Source: CAUJIW01 sp963205175 (GTDB lineage Bacteria; Pseudomonadota; Alphaproteobacteria; Sphingomonadales; Sphingomonadaceae). Taken from it: a DNA stretch of 64,000 bases. Within the stretch, counting starts at the first letter, position 1; each line of letters starts with the position of its first letter. Of the stretch, positions 35,715 to 43,707 are shown piece by piece. The stretch lies in NCBI GenBank assembly GCA_041060555.1, contig JBEUDS010000006.1; one strand, 5' to 3'. The position numbers and the translations under genes are program-made. The notes under the pieces are model-generated. The model searched no databases. It saw only the letters and a list, made by a program, of their open reading frames with translations, and was not told the DNA's origin.

Positions 35715-36580
35715 CCCCGCTGCACTTCGCCTTTCTGATGCTGATCAACGTCGCCTGGGGCTTCAATATCGTCCCCGTCAAGCTGGCGCTGGAGACGTTG
35801 CCGCCAATCACGGCCGCGCTGGTGCGGTTTGCCCTGTTGTTGTTGCTCTGCTTGCCGTTTCTCAAGTGGTTGCCGGGCAAGATGGGGCGCGTGCTGGTGA
35901 CCGGGTTCGTTATCGGCGCGCTCAATTTCGCGGTGATGAACTATGCCTTCGCGATTGCCACCAACATGGGCGCGCTGGCTATCGCTACCCAGCTCGGTGT
36001 GCCGTTCAGCCTGATTCTCGCCATTGGCGTGCTGGGCGAGCGCATCCGCTGGATCCGCACTGTCGGCATCGTGCTGGCGTTCGGCGGCGTGGTGGTGATG
36101 TCGTTCGACCCCGCCGTGTTCGATCAGTGGCCGGCGCTGCTGCTGGTGACCTTTTCGGCGTTCATTTATGCCGTGGGAAACATCATGATGCGCCAGATGA
36201 CCGGCGTGCCGGCGCTGACGTTGCAGGCCTGGGTCGCGGCGGTCAGCGTCGTGCCGCTGCTGTTGCTGTCGCTGCTGGTGGAGCCGGGTGCGGTGCAGGC
36301 GCTGCCGGATGCGCCGGCGCGGGTGTTCGGCTATCTGCTGTTCGCCGCCGGTTTCTCCTCGGTGATCGGGCACGCCGGCATTGCCTGGCTGCTGCAACGC
36401 TATCCGGTGACCGTCATCTCGCCCTTCACCCTGTTGTCGCCGCTGCTGTCGGTGCTGTTCTCCGTGTTGTTGCTCGACAGCCCGCTGACCGGGAAGATGA
36501 TGATCGGCGGCATGATCACCCTGGTGGGGGTGGGCATTATCACCTTCCGGGGCGCGCGCAAGGAAGAGGAGCGTCCGTGA
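35711..36580 (+). CDS. EamA/DMT family transporter
   Basis: A 289-residue inner-membrane protein with about ten hydrophobic segments in two homologous EamA halves. N-terminal N-V-A-W-G-F-N-I-V and L-P-P-I-T-A-A-L-V-R-F are typical; the second half repeats an E-x-x-x-x-x-L-L pattern ending in V-G-V-G-I-I-T-F-R-G. It probably exports small metabolites; the substrate is unknown. It overlaps the DjlA-like gene by four bases upstream and the amidase gene by four bases downstream. Confidence 0.88.
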   Translation: MTPLHFAFLMLINVAWGFNIVPVKLALETLPPITAALVRFALLLLLCLPFLKWLPGKMGRVLVTGFVIGALNFAVMNYAFAIATNMGALAIATQLGVPFSLILAIGVLGERIRWIRTVGIVLAFGGVVVMSFDPAVFDQWPALLLVTFSAFIYAVGNIMMRQMTGVPALTLQAWVAAVSVVPLLLLSLLVEPGAVQALPDAPARVFGYLLFAAGFSSVIGHAGIAWLLQRYPVTVISPFTLLSPLLSVLFSVLLLDSPLTGKMMIGGMITLVGVGIITFRGARKEEERP

Positions 36581-37260
36581 GGCGGGTCGAGCGGCCATCA
36601 CCCAATTTCGACGATCGTCGCGGCCAGGCGGTCAGGCTCCTGGTTATGCACTATACCGGCATGCGTACGGCCGCCGAGGCGCTCGACCGACTGACCGATC
36701 CGGCCGCCAAGGTTTCCGCGCACTACACCATTGACGAAGACGGGACGGTTTACGTTCATGTGCCGGAAGACCGTCGGGCCTGGCACGCGGGGGTGTCCGT
36801 CTGGCGGGGCATTACCGACGTCAACGCCGCCTCCATCGGCATCGAACTGGTCAACCCCGGCCACGAGTTCGGCTACCGGCCGTTCCCGCCGGCGCAGATG
36901 GCGGCCTTGGTCGAGCTCGCCGGCGGCATTCTGGCCCGCCACGCCATCGCGCCGCGTGATGTCGTGGGCCATTCCGACGTGGCGCCGGCGCGCAAGACCG
37001 ACCCCGGCGAGCTGTTCGACTGGCGATGGCTGGCGACGCGCGGTGTCGGTCTGTGGCCGGCGGCGCCGGGGCCGGCTTTCGGCGGCGAGGCGGCTTATGT
37101 CGCGGCACTGTCCGCCTACGGCTACGGCCTCGATGGCGATGGCGGGCACCGGCTGGCGACCATGGCGTTCCAGCGCCACTTCCGCCCGTCCCGCATTGAT
37201 GGCGCGGCGGACGCCGAGACACAGGGCCTGCTCGCGGCGCTGCTGGCGGCCTGCGGGTGA
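36577..37260 (+). CDS. N-acetylmuramoyl-L-alanine amidase, AmpD/AmiD-like
   Basis: A 227-residue zinc amidase that splits the bond between N-acetylmuramic acid and the stem peptide. GTG start overlapping the EamA stop (GTGA). Zinc ligands by motif: H25 (L-V-M-H-Y-T-G-M), H132 (V-V-G-H-S-D) and D142 (R-K-T-D-P-G), with E90 as catalytic base candidate. The last ~60 residues look like a peptidoglycan-binding domain, as in AmiD. No signal peptide is seen, so a cytoplasmic AmpD-like recycling role is likely. Its operon with a DjlA-like protein suggests envelope quality control. Confidence 0.9.
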   Translation: MRRVERPSPNFDDRRGQAVRLLVMHYTGMRTAAEALDRLTDPAAKVSAHYTIDEDGTVYVHVPEDRRAWHAGVSVWRGITDVNAASIGIELVNPGHEFGYRPFPPAQMAALVELAGGILARHAIAPRDVVGHSDVAPARKTDPGELFDWRWLATRGVGLWPAAPGPAFGGEAAYVAALSAYGYGLDGDGGHRLATMAFQRHFRPSRIDGAADAETQGLLAALLAACG

Positions 37261-37291
37261 AGGTCTGAAGAAGCCGTTTTAAGTCAGCGGG

Positions 37292-37564
37292 TTACTGCGG
37301 CGCGATCGCTTCCGACGCATGGGCGCTGTTGGCGGCGTCGCCAATCAGGCCGCGAGGCATGTCCCGCGCGATGTCCTTGATCGGCTTGCCGTCGGTCGCG
37401 CGTGGCGCGACGGCCTCGGGATTGCCTTGGCCGGTGTTCTGGTAGGCCAGTTCACCGCGATCGTTGGCGCCGAACAGGTCGCTGACGGCGCCAAAGGCGC
37501 CACGCACCGAGCTGCAGCCGCTCAGGGTCAGGGCAATACCAACGAGAACCAGTCCTACGCGCAT
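37292..37564 (-). CDS. small lipoprotein of unknown function
   Basis: A 90-residue protein. The start at 37564 is chosen because GGAGG sits five bases before it. The N-terminal signal L-V-L-V-G-I-A-L-T-L-S-G-C-S-S has a lipobox with the lipidated cysteine near residue 17. The mature part is short, hydrophilic and of no recognised family, with A-Y-Q-N-T-G-Q-G-N-P-E-A mid-protein. It is convergent with the amidase gene and divergent from rnpB. Confidence 0.7.
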   Translation of the reverse strand: MRVGLVLVGIALTLSGCSSVRGAFGAVSDLFGANDRGELAYQNTGQGNPEAVAPRATDGKPIKDIARDMPRGLIGDAANSAHASEAIAPQ

Positions 37565-37609
37565 CGGGGCCTCCATTTGCGGGCGCGACCGTGCCGTCTG
37601 ACGCGCCTC

Positions 37610-37638
37610 TTGGCAAGGGGGATTGGCATGCCTATTGA
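37610..37638 (+). promoter_or_regulatory. rnpB promoter
   Basis: TTGGCA (37610-37615) and TATTGA (37633-37638) are separated by 17 bases and lie seven bases before the first base of the RNase P RNA stem at 37646. Spacing fits a sigma70 promoter; the -10 box is weak. Confidence 0.5.
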
Positions 37639-37645
37639 GATGAAC

Positions 37646-38045
37646 GGGCCAGAAGGTCGGACGGCCGCTGCTTTCCGCCGTTGGCGGAGAGGGGAGGAAA
37701 GTCCGGGCTCCACGGAAACACGGCGCCGGGTAACACCCGGCCGGGGCGACCCGAGGGAAAGTGCCACAGAGATCGAACCGCCGGCGTTATCGCCGGTAAG
37801 GGTGAAAAGGTGCGGTAAGAGCGCACCGCCGCCCCGGCGACGGGGCGGGCATGGCAAACCCCGCCGGGAGCAAGACCGAATAGGGACGACGAGACGACTC
37901 ATCCGTGGGTCGTCGATGCGAGATTCCGGCATGTCGTCCGGGTTGGTTGCTGGAGGCGGGCGGTAACGTCCGTCCTAGAGGAATGGTCGTCGGCGTGGGA
38001 TTGCATCCCACGTGCACAGAACCCGGCTTACAGACCTTCTGGCCC
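37646..38045 (+). ncRNA. rnpB: RNase P RNA, bacterial class A
   Basis: The catalytic RNA that trims 5' leaders from tRNA precursors. The outer P1 helix is perfect over 13 pairs: GGGCCAGAAGGTC (37646-37658) with GACCTTCTGGCCC (38033-38045). Universally conserved segments are readable: GAGGAAAGTCCGGGCTC near 37694, GAGCAAGACCGAATAGG near 37868, AGAGGAATGGTCGTC near 37977, and ACAGAACCCGGCTTACAG at 38017-38034. Length of 400 bases is typical. It lies upstream of mraZ, a neighbourhood seen in several alphaproteobacteria. Ends are set by the P1 helix and may be off by a few bases. Confidence 0.97.
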
Positions 38046-38077
38046 GCCGCCTCCGACCGGGGGCGGCGGGCGCCCGT
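38043..38077 (+). terminator. terminator of rnpB
   Basis: CCCGCCGCC (38043-38051) pairs with GGCGGCGGG (38062-38070) over nine perfect pairs, followed by cgcccgTTT. It shares three bases with the end of the RNase P RNA P1 helix, so termination and 3' processing are linked. Confidence 0.55.
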
Positions 38078-38358
38078 TTCCGTCATCAGTACAGCCGGTA
38101 CCGGCCGCTTCGCGGGTGGTCGCGGCCGACCGTTGCGTAACGATCCGCTGGCGTTGCGCGTGCGTCCGGCGTAGGGGGATGCCGGGCGCGGATTTTGGCC
38201 AAAAATGGAGTCTGGTGGGATGATTTCCCATTGAAAACCCATGTGGTGGTATGTACACCTGAACCGTGGGCGGCGGGTCTCCATTTCCTGGCATCTTCAC
38301 GGGTCGGCGCGGCGGGCGCTGATGCCGGGTTTGAGAGGGTGGAGGCGGTGCCGTTCCG
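38078..38358. other. dcw cluster upstream region
   Basis: A 281-base leader before mraZ with no convincing gene. It contains a relatively AT-rich patch near 38196-38255. Within it are TGGGA (38216-38220) and, on the other strand, two TGGG boxes 11 bases apart (38238-38241 and 38227-38230 read as CCCA). MraZ autoregulates through TGGG boxes in other bacteria, but there they are direct repeats every ten bases, so this match is imperfect. No clear sigma70 promoter was found. Confidence 0.4.
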
Positions 38359-38874
38359 GTGGAGGATGGCCAGCCGGTGGGCGATCGAGACGAACATCTG
38401 TTTTACGGCAATGCGCTGAACAGCGTGGACGCGAAGAACCGCGTGTCCGTGCCGGCCCAGTTTCGCGCCACCATCAAGAGTCGCACCGGCGGCGAGGAAT
38501 TCCTGATCCGCGAGCATGAGGACCTGCCCTGTCTGGTGGCCTTTGACAGCGCCTATCTGCCCGAGCTGCGCGCAGAGGCCAGCGAGCGGGTGGCTCAGGG
38601 CGCCAATCGCGAGGACATGCGCCGCGAACTTTTCGCCACCGCCGACCAGGTCAGGTTCGACGACGCCGGCCGTATCGTGCTGGACGGGGCGATGATCGGC
38701 TATGCCGGCATCGGGAAGCTGGCGCTGTTCCTGGGTGCCCAGGGCTATTTCGAGGTATGGGACCCCTATGCGTTCCTGGAGCATCAGGCGCACCAGAAGG
38801 CGCTGTGCCGCAAGGTCGGTTACCTGCTGCGCCAGCGCAAGCTGCCGGTGCCCGGTGAGGGGGGTGTGGCATGA
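38359..38874 (+). CDS. mraZ: transcriptional regulator MraZ
   Basis: A 171-residue protein with two AbrB-like swapped-hairpin halves. MraZ binds upstream of its own operon and controls dcw expression. First half: N-S-V-D-A-K-N-R-V-S-V-P-A-Q-F-R near residues 20-36; second half: V-R-F-D-D-A-G-R-I-V-L-D near 97-108, followed by G-K-L-A-L-F-L-G. The start is uncertain: GTG at 38359 or GTG at 38377, both with GGAGG more than ten bases upstream. Its stop overlaps rsmH. Confidence 0.92.
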   Translation: MEDGQPVGDRDEHLFYGNALNSVDAKNRVSVPAQFRATIKSRTGGEEFLIREHEDLPCLVAFDSAYLPELRAEASERVAQGANREDMRRELFATADQVRFDDAGRIVLDGAMIGYAGIGKLALFLGAQGYFEVWDPYAFLEHQAHQKALCRKVGYLLRQRKLPVPGEGGVA

Positions 38875-39839
38875 CGACGGCCGCCGCCGCCGCGCCCTTG
38901 TCGCCGCATGTGCCGGTGCTGCTCGACGAGGTGATCGCCGGGCTGGCCCCCGGACCGGGTGACGTGGTGGTGGATGCCACCTTTGGCGCCGGCGGCTACA
39001 CCCGTGCGCTGCTGGCGCGACCGGTGGCGCATGTCTATGCCATTGACCGCGACCCCAGCGCCATCGCGGCCGGCCGTGCGCTGGAGGTGGCCGCGGAGGG
39101 TCGGTTGACCCTGCTTCCGGGGCGCTTTGGAGACATGGACGCGTTGCTGGCCGAGCGCGATGTCGCGGGTGTTGACGGGGTCGCCTTCGATGTCGGCGTG
39201 TCGTCGATGCAGCTCGACCGGGCCGAGCGCGGCTTTTCCTTCCAGGCCGACGGGCCGCTGGACATGCGCATGGAGCAGGCCGGCCCCAGTGCCGCCGACG
39301 TGGTCAATACCGCCAGCGAGGCGGAGCTGGCCGACATCATCTATCACTTCGGCGATGAACCGGGCGCCCGCCGGGTGGCGCGCGCCATCGTGGCCGCCCG
39401 CGCGACCCGGCCGTTCACCCGCACGGCGGAGCTGGCCGAGGTGGTTCGCCGCGCGCTGGGTGGCCGGCAGGGGCCGAAGGACCCGGCGACCCGCACATTC
39501 CAGGCGCTGCGCATTCACGTCAACCGGGAGCTGGACCAGCTGCACGATGGCCTGCGCGCCGCCGAGCGGCTGCTGAAGCCCGGCGGCCGGCTGGCGGTGG
39601 TGAGCTTCCACAGCCTGGAGGACCGGGCGGTGAAGGCATTTTTGCGCCAGCGCAGTGGCGCCGTCGCCGGCGGCTCGCGGCACCTGCCGGAGCGGGTTGT
39701 CACCGGGCCTGCCGCCACCTTCGCCCGCGTCGCCAAGGCAGTTCGCCCCGGCGACGCCGAAACCCGCTCCAACCCTCGTGCACGTTCGGCGACGTTGCGC
39801 GTGGGAGTTCGTACTGACGCACCGGCCTGGGACGACTGA
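38871..39839 (+). CDS. rsmH: 16S rRNA (cytosine(1402)-N(4))-methyltransferase RsmH
   Basis: A 322-residue SAM-dependent methyltransferase that modifies C1402 in the ribosomal decoding centre. Motifs: H-V-P-V-L-L-D-E-V near residues 11-19, D-A-T-F-G-A-G-G-Y-T (SAM loop, near 35-44), and F-D-V-G-V-S-S-M-Q-L-D near 105-115. C-terminal F-H-S-L-E-D-R and N-P-R-A-R-S-A are diagnostic. It overlaps mraZ by four bases and ends one base before ftsL. Confidence 0.96.
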   Translation: MTTAAAAAPLSPHVPVLLDEVIAGLAPGPGDVVVDATFGAGGYTRALLARPVAHVYAIDRDPSAIAAGRALEVAAEGRLTLLPGRFGDMDALLAERDVAGVDGVAFDVGVSSMQLDRAERGFSFQADGPLDMRMEQAGPSAADVVNTASEAELADIIYHFGDEPGARRVARAIVAARATRPFTRTAELAEVVRRALGGRQGPKDPATRTFQALRIHVNRELDQLHDGLRAAERLLKPGGRLAVVSFHSLEDRAVKAFLRQRSGAVAGGSRHLPERVVTGPAATFARVAKAVRPGDAETRSNPRARSATLRVGVRTDAPAWDD

Positions 39840-39840
39840 C

Positions 39841-40539
39841 ATGCGACATTTCAGAAACATCGTGATGGGATTGTCGGTAGTGGCGGCGGCGGTGGTGTGC
39901 TTCTCCGTCAGTCTGCAGGTGGGCGAGCGGCGCGAGCAGGTCAATGCGCTCAAGCGGCAGATCGCCGCCGACACCAAGGCGGTGCGCCGGATGCAGGCGG
40001 AACTCCAGATTCGCGCGCGCCCCAACCAGCTCCAGCGTCTCAATGATGCCTATTTCGGCCTGACGGCGCCGACGGCTGACCGCTATTTCACCTCGGCCGA
40101 CGTCTATGTCGCGTTTGCCGCCGATCCCGCGCCACGGTCGGTCCCGCAGGTGCAGCCGGCGATCGAGCGTGCCGAAGACGACACGTCGTTCCCGCGCGCC
40201 AAACTGGTTTCGTTTGTCCAGGCCGCCGGCGCGAAGTCCGCGCCGGCGGCGGGTCAGCTGGTCGCCCTGACCTTGCCGGCGCCGGATGTCGCGCCCCGGC
40301 CGACTGCCTCGGCACCCGTCGTCCGGCCGATGCCCGCCAGCAATCGTCAGCGGCCGGCGGGCGTGCATCTCGCCAGCTACGCGGCGTCCAGCGAGGCCGC
40401 GCCGGTCCGGCGGGCCGAGGAGCCGCGCCCTGTCGCCAAGGCGCCGCCTGTCGAGACGCCGCGCCCGGTCGCGGGTGGCCTCGACATGGCGACCATCGCG
40501 TCCATTCAGCAGGCAGCCCTCAAAGAAGGCATCCAATGA
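39841..40539 (+). CDS. ftsL: cell division protein FtsL (extended form)
   Basis: A 232-residue bitopic protein; its position between rsmH and ftsI identifies it. A single membrane helix lies near residues 7-26, followed by a heptad-rich coiled coil (about 30-65, Q-V-N-A-L-K-R-Q-I-A) and the short motif L-Q-R-L-N-D-A-Y-F-G-L. FtsL helps to recruit and activate FtsW-FtsI. The family is usually about 100-130 residues; here an extra ~130-residue Ala/Pro-rich disordered tail follows. Its last bases overlap ftsI. Confidence 0.85.
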   Translation: MRHFRNIVMGLSVVAAAVVCFSVSLQVGERREQVNALKRQIAADTKAVRRMQAELQIRARPNQLQRLNDAYFGLTAPTADRYFTSADVYVAFAADPAPRSVPQVQPAIERAEDDTSFPRAKLVSFVQAAGAKSAPAAGQLVALTLPAPDVAPRPTASAPVVRPMPASNRQRPAGVHLASYAASSEAAPVRRAEEPRPVAKAPPVETPRPVAGGLDMATIASIQQAALKEGIQ

Positions 40540-42242
40540 GCCCAGCCGCCCTGCGATCGCTCCGTATCCAGCTGGCCGGCCATCGCCAGCAGGCCCTGGA
40601 GCGGTCGCGCCAGCGCCTGGTTATCGGCGTGCTGCTGTTCATTGCCCTCGCCATCGTGGTGGGACTGCGTCTGTTCGATCTCTCCGTGTTGCAGGCGATC
40701 CGGCGCGGCCCCGGCATCGACATTCTGGCAACGCTGAAGCCGCCTCGGGCGGACATCGTCGACCGCAACGGCGAGGTGCTGGCGACCTCGATCAAGGTGC
40801 AGTCGCTGGCGGTGCGACCGCATCTGGTGATCAATGATCGCGAGGCTCTGGTGGAGCGGATCTCCCGCGCCCTGCCCGACCTCGACCCGTCGTTCATCCG
40901 CCGGCAGGTGATGGCGTCGTCGAAGTTCCGCTATCTCAAGCGGCGCCTGACGCCAGAGGAAGTGGCGCGAATCAACGCCATCGGCGAACCTGGCCTTGAG
41001 TTCCAGGATGAAACGGAGCGCGTCTACCCCAATGGCAAGCTGGCCGCCCACGTGCTGGGCTATACCGACATCGACAACGAGGGCCGGGCCGGCATCGAGC
41101 GCTCGTTCAACGAGCGGATGCTTGATCCGGCGCGGCTGAGCAAGCCGATGCAGCTGTCGATCGACGTGCGCGTCCAGCACGCGCTGGAGTATGAACTGCA
41201 GGCGGCGATGAACAGTTTTGCCGCCATCGGGGCCGCGGGCGTGGTGATGGATGTCCGCACCGGCGAGGTGCTGGCGATGGCCTCGCTGCCGGTGTTCGAT
41301 CCCAACGCGGTCAGTCGCAGCCCCAACGCCACCTGGTTCAACCGGGCGACGCTGGGCGTTTATGAGCTGGGCTCCACGTTCAAGGCCTTCACCACCGCGA
41401 TCGCGCTCGACACCGGCGTTGTCACCATCGACAAGCGCTATGATGCCACAGTGCCGCTGAAGGTGGGGCGCTTCACCATCAATGACGACCATCCGAAGAA
41501 GCGCTGGCTGACCATTCCCGAGATTTTCATCTACTCGTCCAATATCGGCACCGCGCAGATGGCGGTGGACAGCGGCACCCAGACCCAGATCGACTACATG
41601 CGCAAGCTTGGCTTCCTGGAACCGGAGAAGATCGAACTCGCCGAGACCGCCCAGCCGCTCTACCCCAAGGTCTGGGGCAAGATCGCCACCATGACGGTGG
41701 GCTATGGCCACGGCATCGCCGTGACGCCGCTGCACCTGGCGTCCGGCATGGCGGCTCTGGTCAATGGCGGGGTCTGGCGGCCGGCGACCCTGCTCAAGCT
41801 GGCGCCCGGCGCCGAGCCGGCGGCCGGCGACCAGGTGTTCTCGCCCGAGACCTCGCGTCAGATGCGGGCGCTGCTGCGCATGGTGGTAACCGATGGCACC
41901 GGCCGCAAGGCCGATGCGCCGGGGTATCGTGTCGGTGGCAAGACCGGCACGGCGGAGAAGCCGGGTGTCGGCGGCTATCGTCGCAAGTCGCTGATCTCGA
42001 CCTTCGCGGCAGCGTTTCCGATGGACGATCCCCGCTATGTCGTCATCGCCTCCATCGACGAGCCGCAGGGCAACAAGGAGAGCTACGGCTACGCCACCGC
42101 CGGCTGGGTGGCGGCACCCGTCATCAAGGCGCTGGTGGAGCGCGCGGGCCCGATCCTGGGCGTGGAGCCGGACATCCGCCGCGATGTCGATACCCGCGCC
42201 TACGATGTCTACATCGCCGAAAAACAGCAGCCGGTGGAGTAA
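40536..42242 (+). CDS. ftsI: peptidoglycan D,D-transpeptidase FtsI (PBP3)
   Basis: A 568-residue class B penicillin-binding protein that cross-links septal peptidoglycan. One membrane helix is near residues 29-52, then the dimerisation domain (R-A-D-I-V-D-R-N-G-E-V-L-A). The transpeptidase motifs are complete: S280-x-x-K in G-S-T-F-K, S334-S-N336, and K469-T-G. N-terminal four-base overlap with ftsL; four bases separate it from murE. Confidence 0.97.
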   Translation: MSPAALRSLRIQLAGHRQQALERSRQRLVIGVLLFIALAIVVGLRLFDLSVLQAIRRGPGIDILATLKPPRADIVDRNGEVLATSIKVQSLAVRPHLVINDREALVERISRALPDLDPSFIRRQVMASSKFRYLKRRLTPEEVARINAIGEPGLEFQDETERVYPNGKLAAHVLGYTDIDNEGRAGIERSFNERMLDPARLSKPMQLSIDVRVQHALEYELQAAMNSFAAIGAAGVVMDVRTGEVLAMASLPVFDPNAVSRSPNATWFNRATLGVYELGSTFKAFTTAIALDTGVVTIDKRYDATVPLKVGRFTINDDHPKKRWLTIPEIFIYSSNIGTAQMAVDSGTQTQIDYMRKLGFLEPEKIELAETAQPLYPKVWGKIATMTVGYGHGIAVTPLHLASGMAALVNGGVWRPATLLKLAPGAEPAAGDQVFSPETSRQMRALLRMVVTDGTGRKADAPGYRVGGKTGTAEKPGVGGYRRKSLISTFAAAFPMDDPRYVVIASIDEPQGNKESYGYATAGWVAAPVIKALVERAGPILGVEPDIRRDVDTRAYDVYIAEKQQPVE

Positions 42243-42246
42243 GGCC

Positions 42247-43707
42247 ATGGGCGCCACCCTCCAGACATTGGCGGACGTGACGGGCACGCCGGCCGGGACG
42301 CCGGTTGTCGGGCTCGCCATTGACCATCGCCAGGTCGCGCCGGGTTTTATCTTCGGCGCGTTCCGCGGCGTCAGGTTCAACGCCGAGGACTATATCCCGG
42401 CGGCCATCGCGGCGGGCGCCGTCGCGATCGTCGCCCGGCCCGAGGCCCCGGTGCCGGCTGGCACGGTCCATATCGCCGACGATAACCCGCGCCGGCGGAT
42501 GGCGGTGATCGCCGCCCGCTTCCATGCGCCGTTCCCCGCCACCATCGCCGCCGTCACCGGCACCAACGGCAAGACGTCCGTCGCCGACCTGCTGCGCCAG
42601 GTCTGGACGCTGCTGGGTCACCCAGCCGCGAGTCTCGGCACGCTGGGCGTCGTCACGGCGGTGGGCCGGCGCGACCTCGGCATGACCACGCCGGACGTGC
42701 TCACGTTTCTGTCAACCATGGCCTCGATGCAGCGCGCCGGCATCGAGCACGCGGTGTTCGAGGCCTCGTCCCACGGTCTCGACCAGTACCGGGTCGACGG
42801 GCTCGCCATTCGCGCCGCCGCGTTCACCAACCTGTCGCGCGACCACATGGACTATCATCCGACGGTCGAGCACTACCGCGACGCCAAGGGGCGACTGTTC
42901 GCCGAGCTGCTGGCCGGTGACGGTACGGCGGTGATCTGGGCCGATGATCCTGCTTCGGCGTTCATGGCCGACCTGGCGCGGGCGCGCGGCATCACGACCT
43001 GGATGGTGGGCGCGGCGGGTGATGTCCTGCGCCTCGTCGGCCGTGAGGTGCTGCCCGACGGCCAGCGGCTGACCGTCGCCTGGCAGGGGCGGCCCTTCGA
43101 TATCCGCCTGCCGCTGATCGGCGGTTATCAGGCCGCCAACGCGCTGGTGACGGCAGGCCTCGCCATCGCCTGCGGCGGGGCACCCCAGGCTGTGTTCGGC
43201 GCGCTCGAACGCGTGGCCGGGGTGCCGGGGCGGTTGCAGCAGGCGGCGGTGACGCCGGCGGGCGCACCGGTCTATGTCGACTACGCCCACACGCCCGACG
43301 GCCTGCGGGCGGCCATCGAGGCGCTGCGCCCGCACACCGTCTCGCGCCTGCATGTTGTATTTGGCTGTGGCGGTGACCGCGATGCGGGCAAGCGGCCGGA
43401 AATGGGCGCGATCGCCGCACGGCTGGCCGATGTGGTGTACGTCACCGACGACAATCCCCGTAGCGAGGACCCCACCACGATCCGCTCAGCCATTCTGGCG
43501 GCGGCACCGTCGGCCCATGACATCGGCGACCGGGCGCTGGCGATCGAGACCGCCATGCGGGCGGCGCGCGCCGGCGATCTGGTGCTGGTGGCGGGCAAGG
43601 GACATGAGCAGGGCCAGATCGTGAAAGGCATGGTGCAGCCGTTCGATGACGTGGCGGTCGCCGCCCAGATCGCCCGACGGTTGCGTGCCGATGGAGCAGA
43701 CGCATGA
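42247..43707 (+). CDS. murE: UDP-MurNAc-L-Ala-D-Glu:meso-diaminopimelate ligase MurE
   Basis: A 486-residue Mur ligase that adds the third stem residue. ATP loop T-G-T-N-G-K-T-S near residues 104-111 and the D-N-P-R-S-E-D-P motif, which in MurE marks meso-diaminopimelate rather than lysine as substrate. The carbamylated lysine region and A-G-K-G-H-E-Q near the C-terminus are present. Overlaps murF by four bases. Confidence 0.97.
   Translation: MGATLQTLADVTGTPAGTPVVGLAIDHRQVAPGFIFGAFRGVRFNAEDYIPAAIAAGAVAIVARPEAPVPAGTVHIADDNPRRRMAVIAARFHAPFPATIAAVTGTNGKTSVADLLRQVWTLLGHPAASLGTLGVVTAVGRRDLGMTTPDVLTFLSTMASMQRAGIEHAVFEASSHGLDQYRVDGLAIRAAAFTNLSRDHMDYHPTVEHYRDAKGRLFAELLAGDGTAVIWADDPASAFMADLARARGITTWMVGAAGDVLRLVGREVLPDGQRLTVAWQGRPFDIRLPLIGGYQAANALVTAGLAIACGGAPQAVFGALERVAGVPGRLQQAAVTPAGAPVYVDYAHTPDGLRAAIEALRPHTVSRLHVVFGCGGDRDAGKRPEMGAIAARLADVVYVTDDNPRSEDPTTIRSAILAAAPSAHDIGDRALAIETAMRAARAGDLVLVAGKGHEQGQIVKGMVQPFDDVAVAAQIARRLRADGADA

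Noticed and set aside
37787..38300. Reading frames inside and after rnpB on both strands
   Set aside because: They cover conserved RNase P RNA segments and have no domain likeness.
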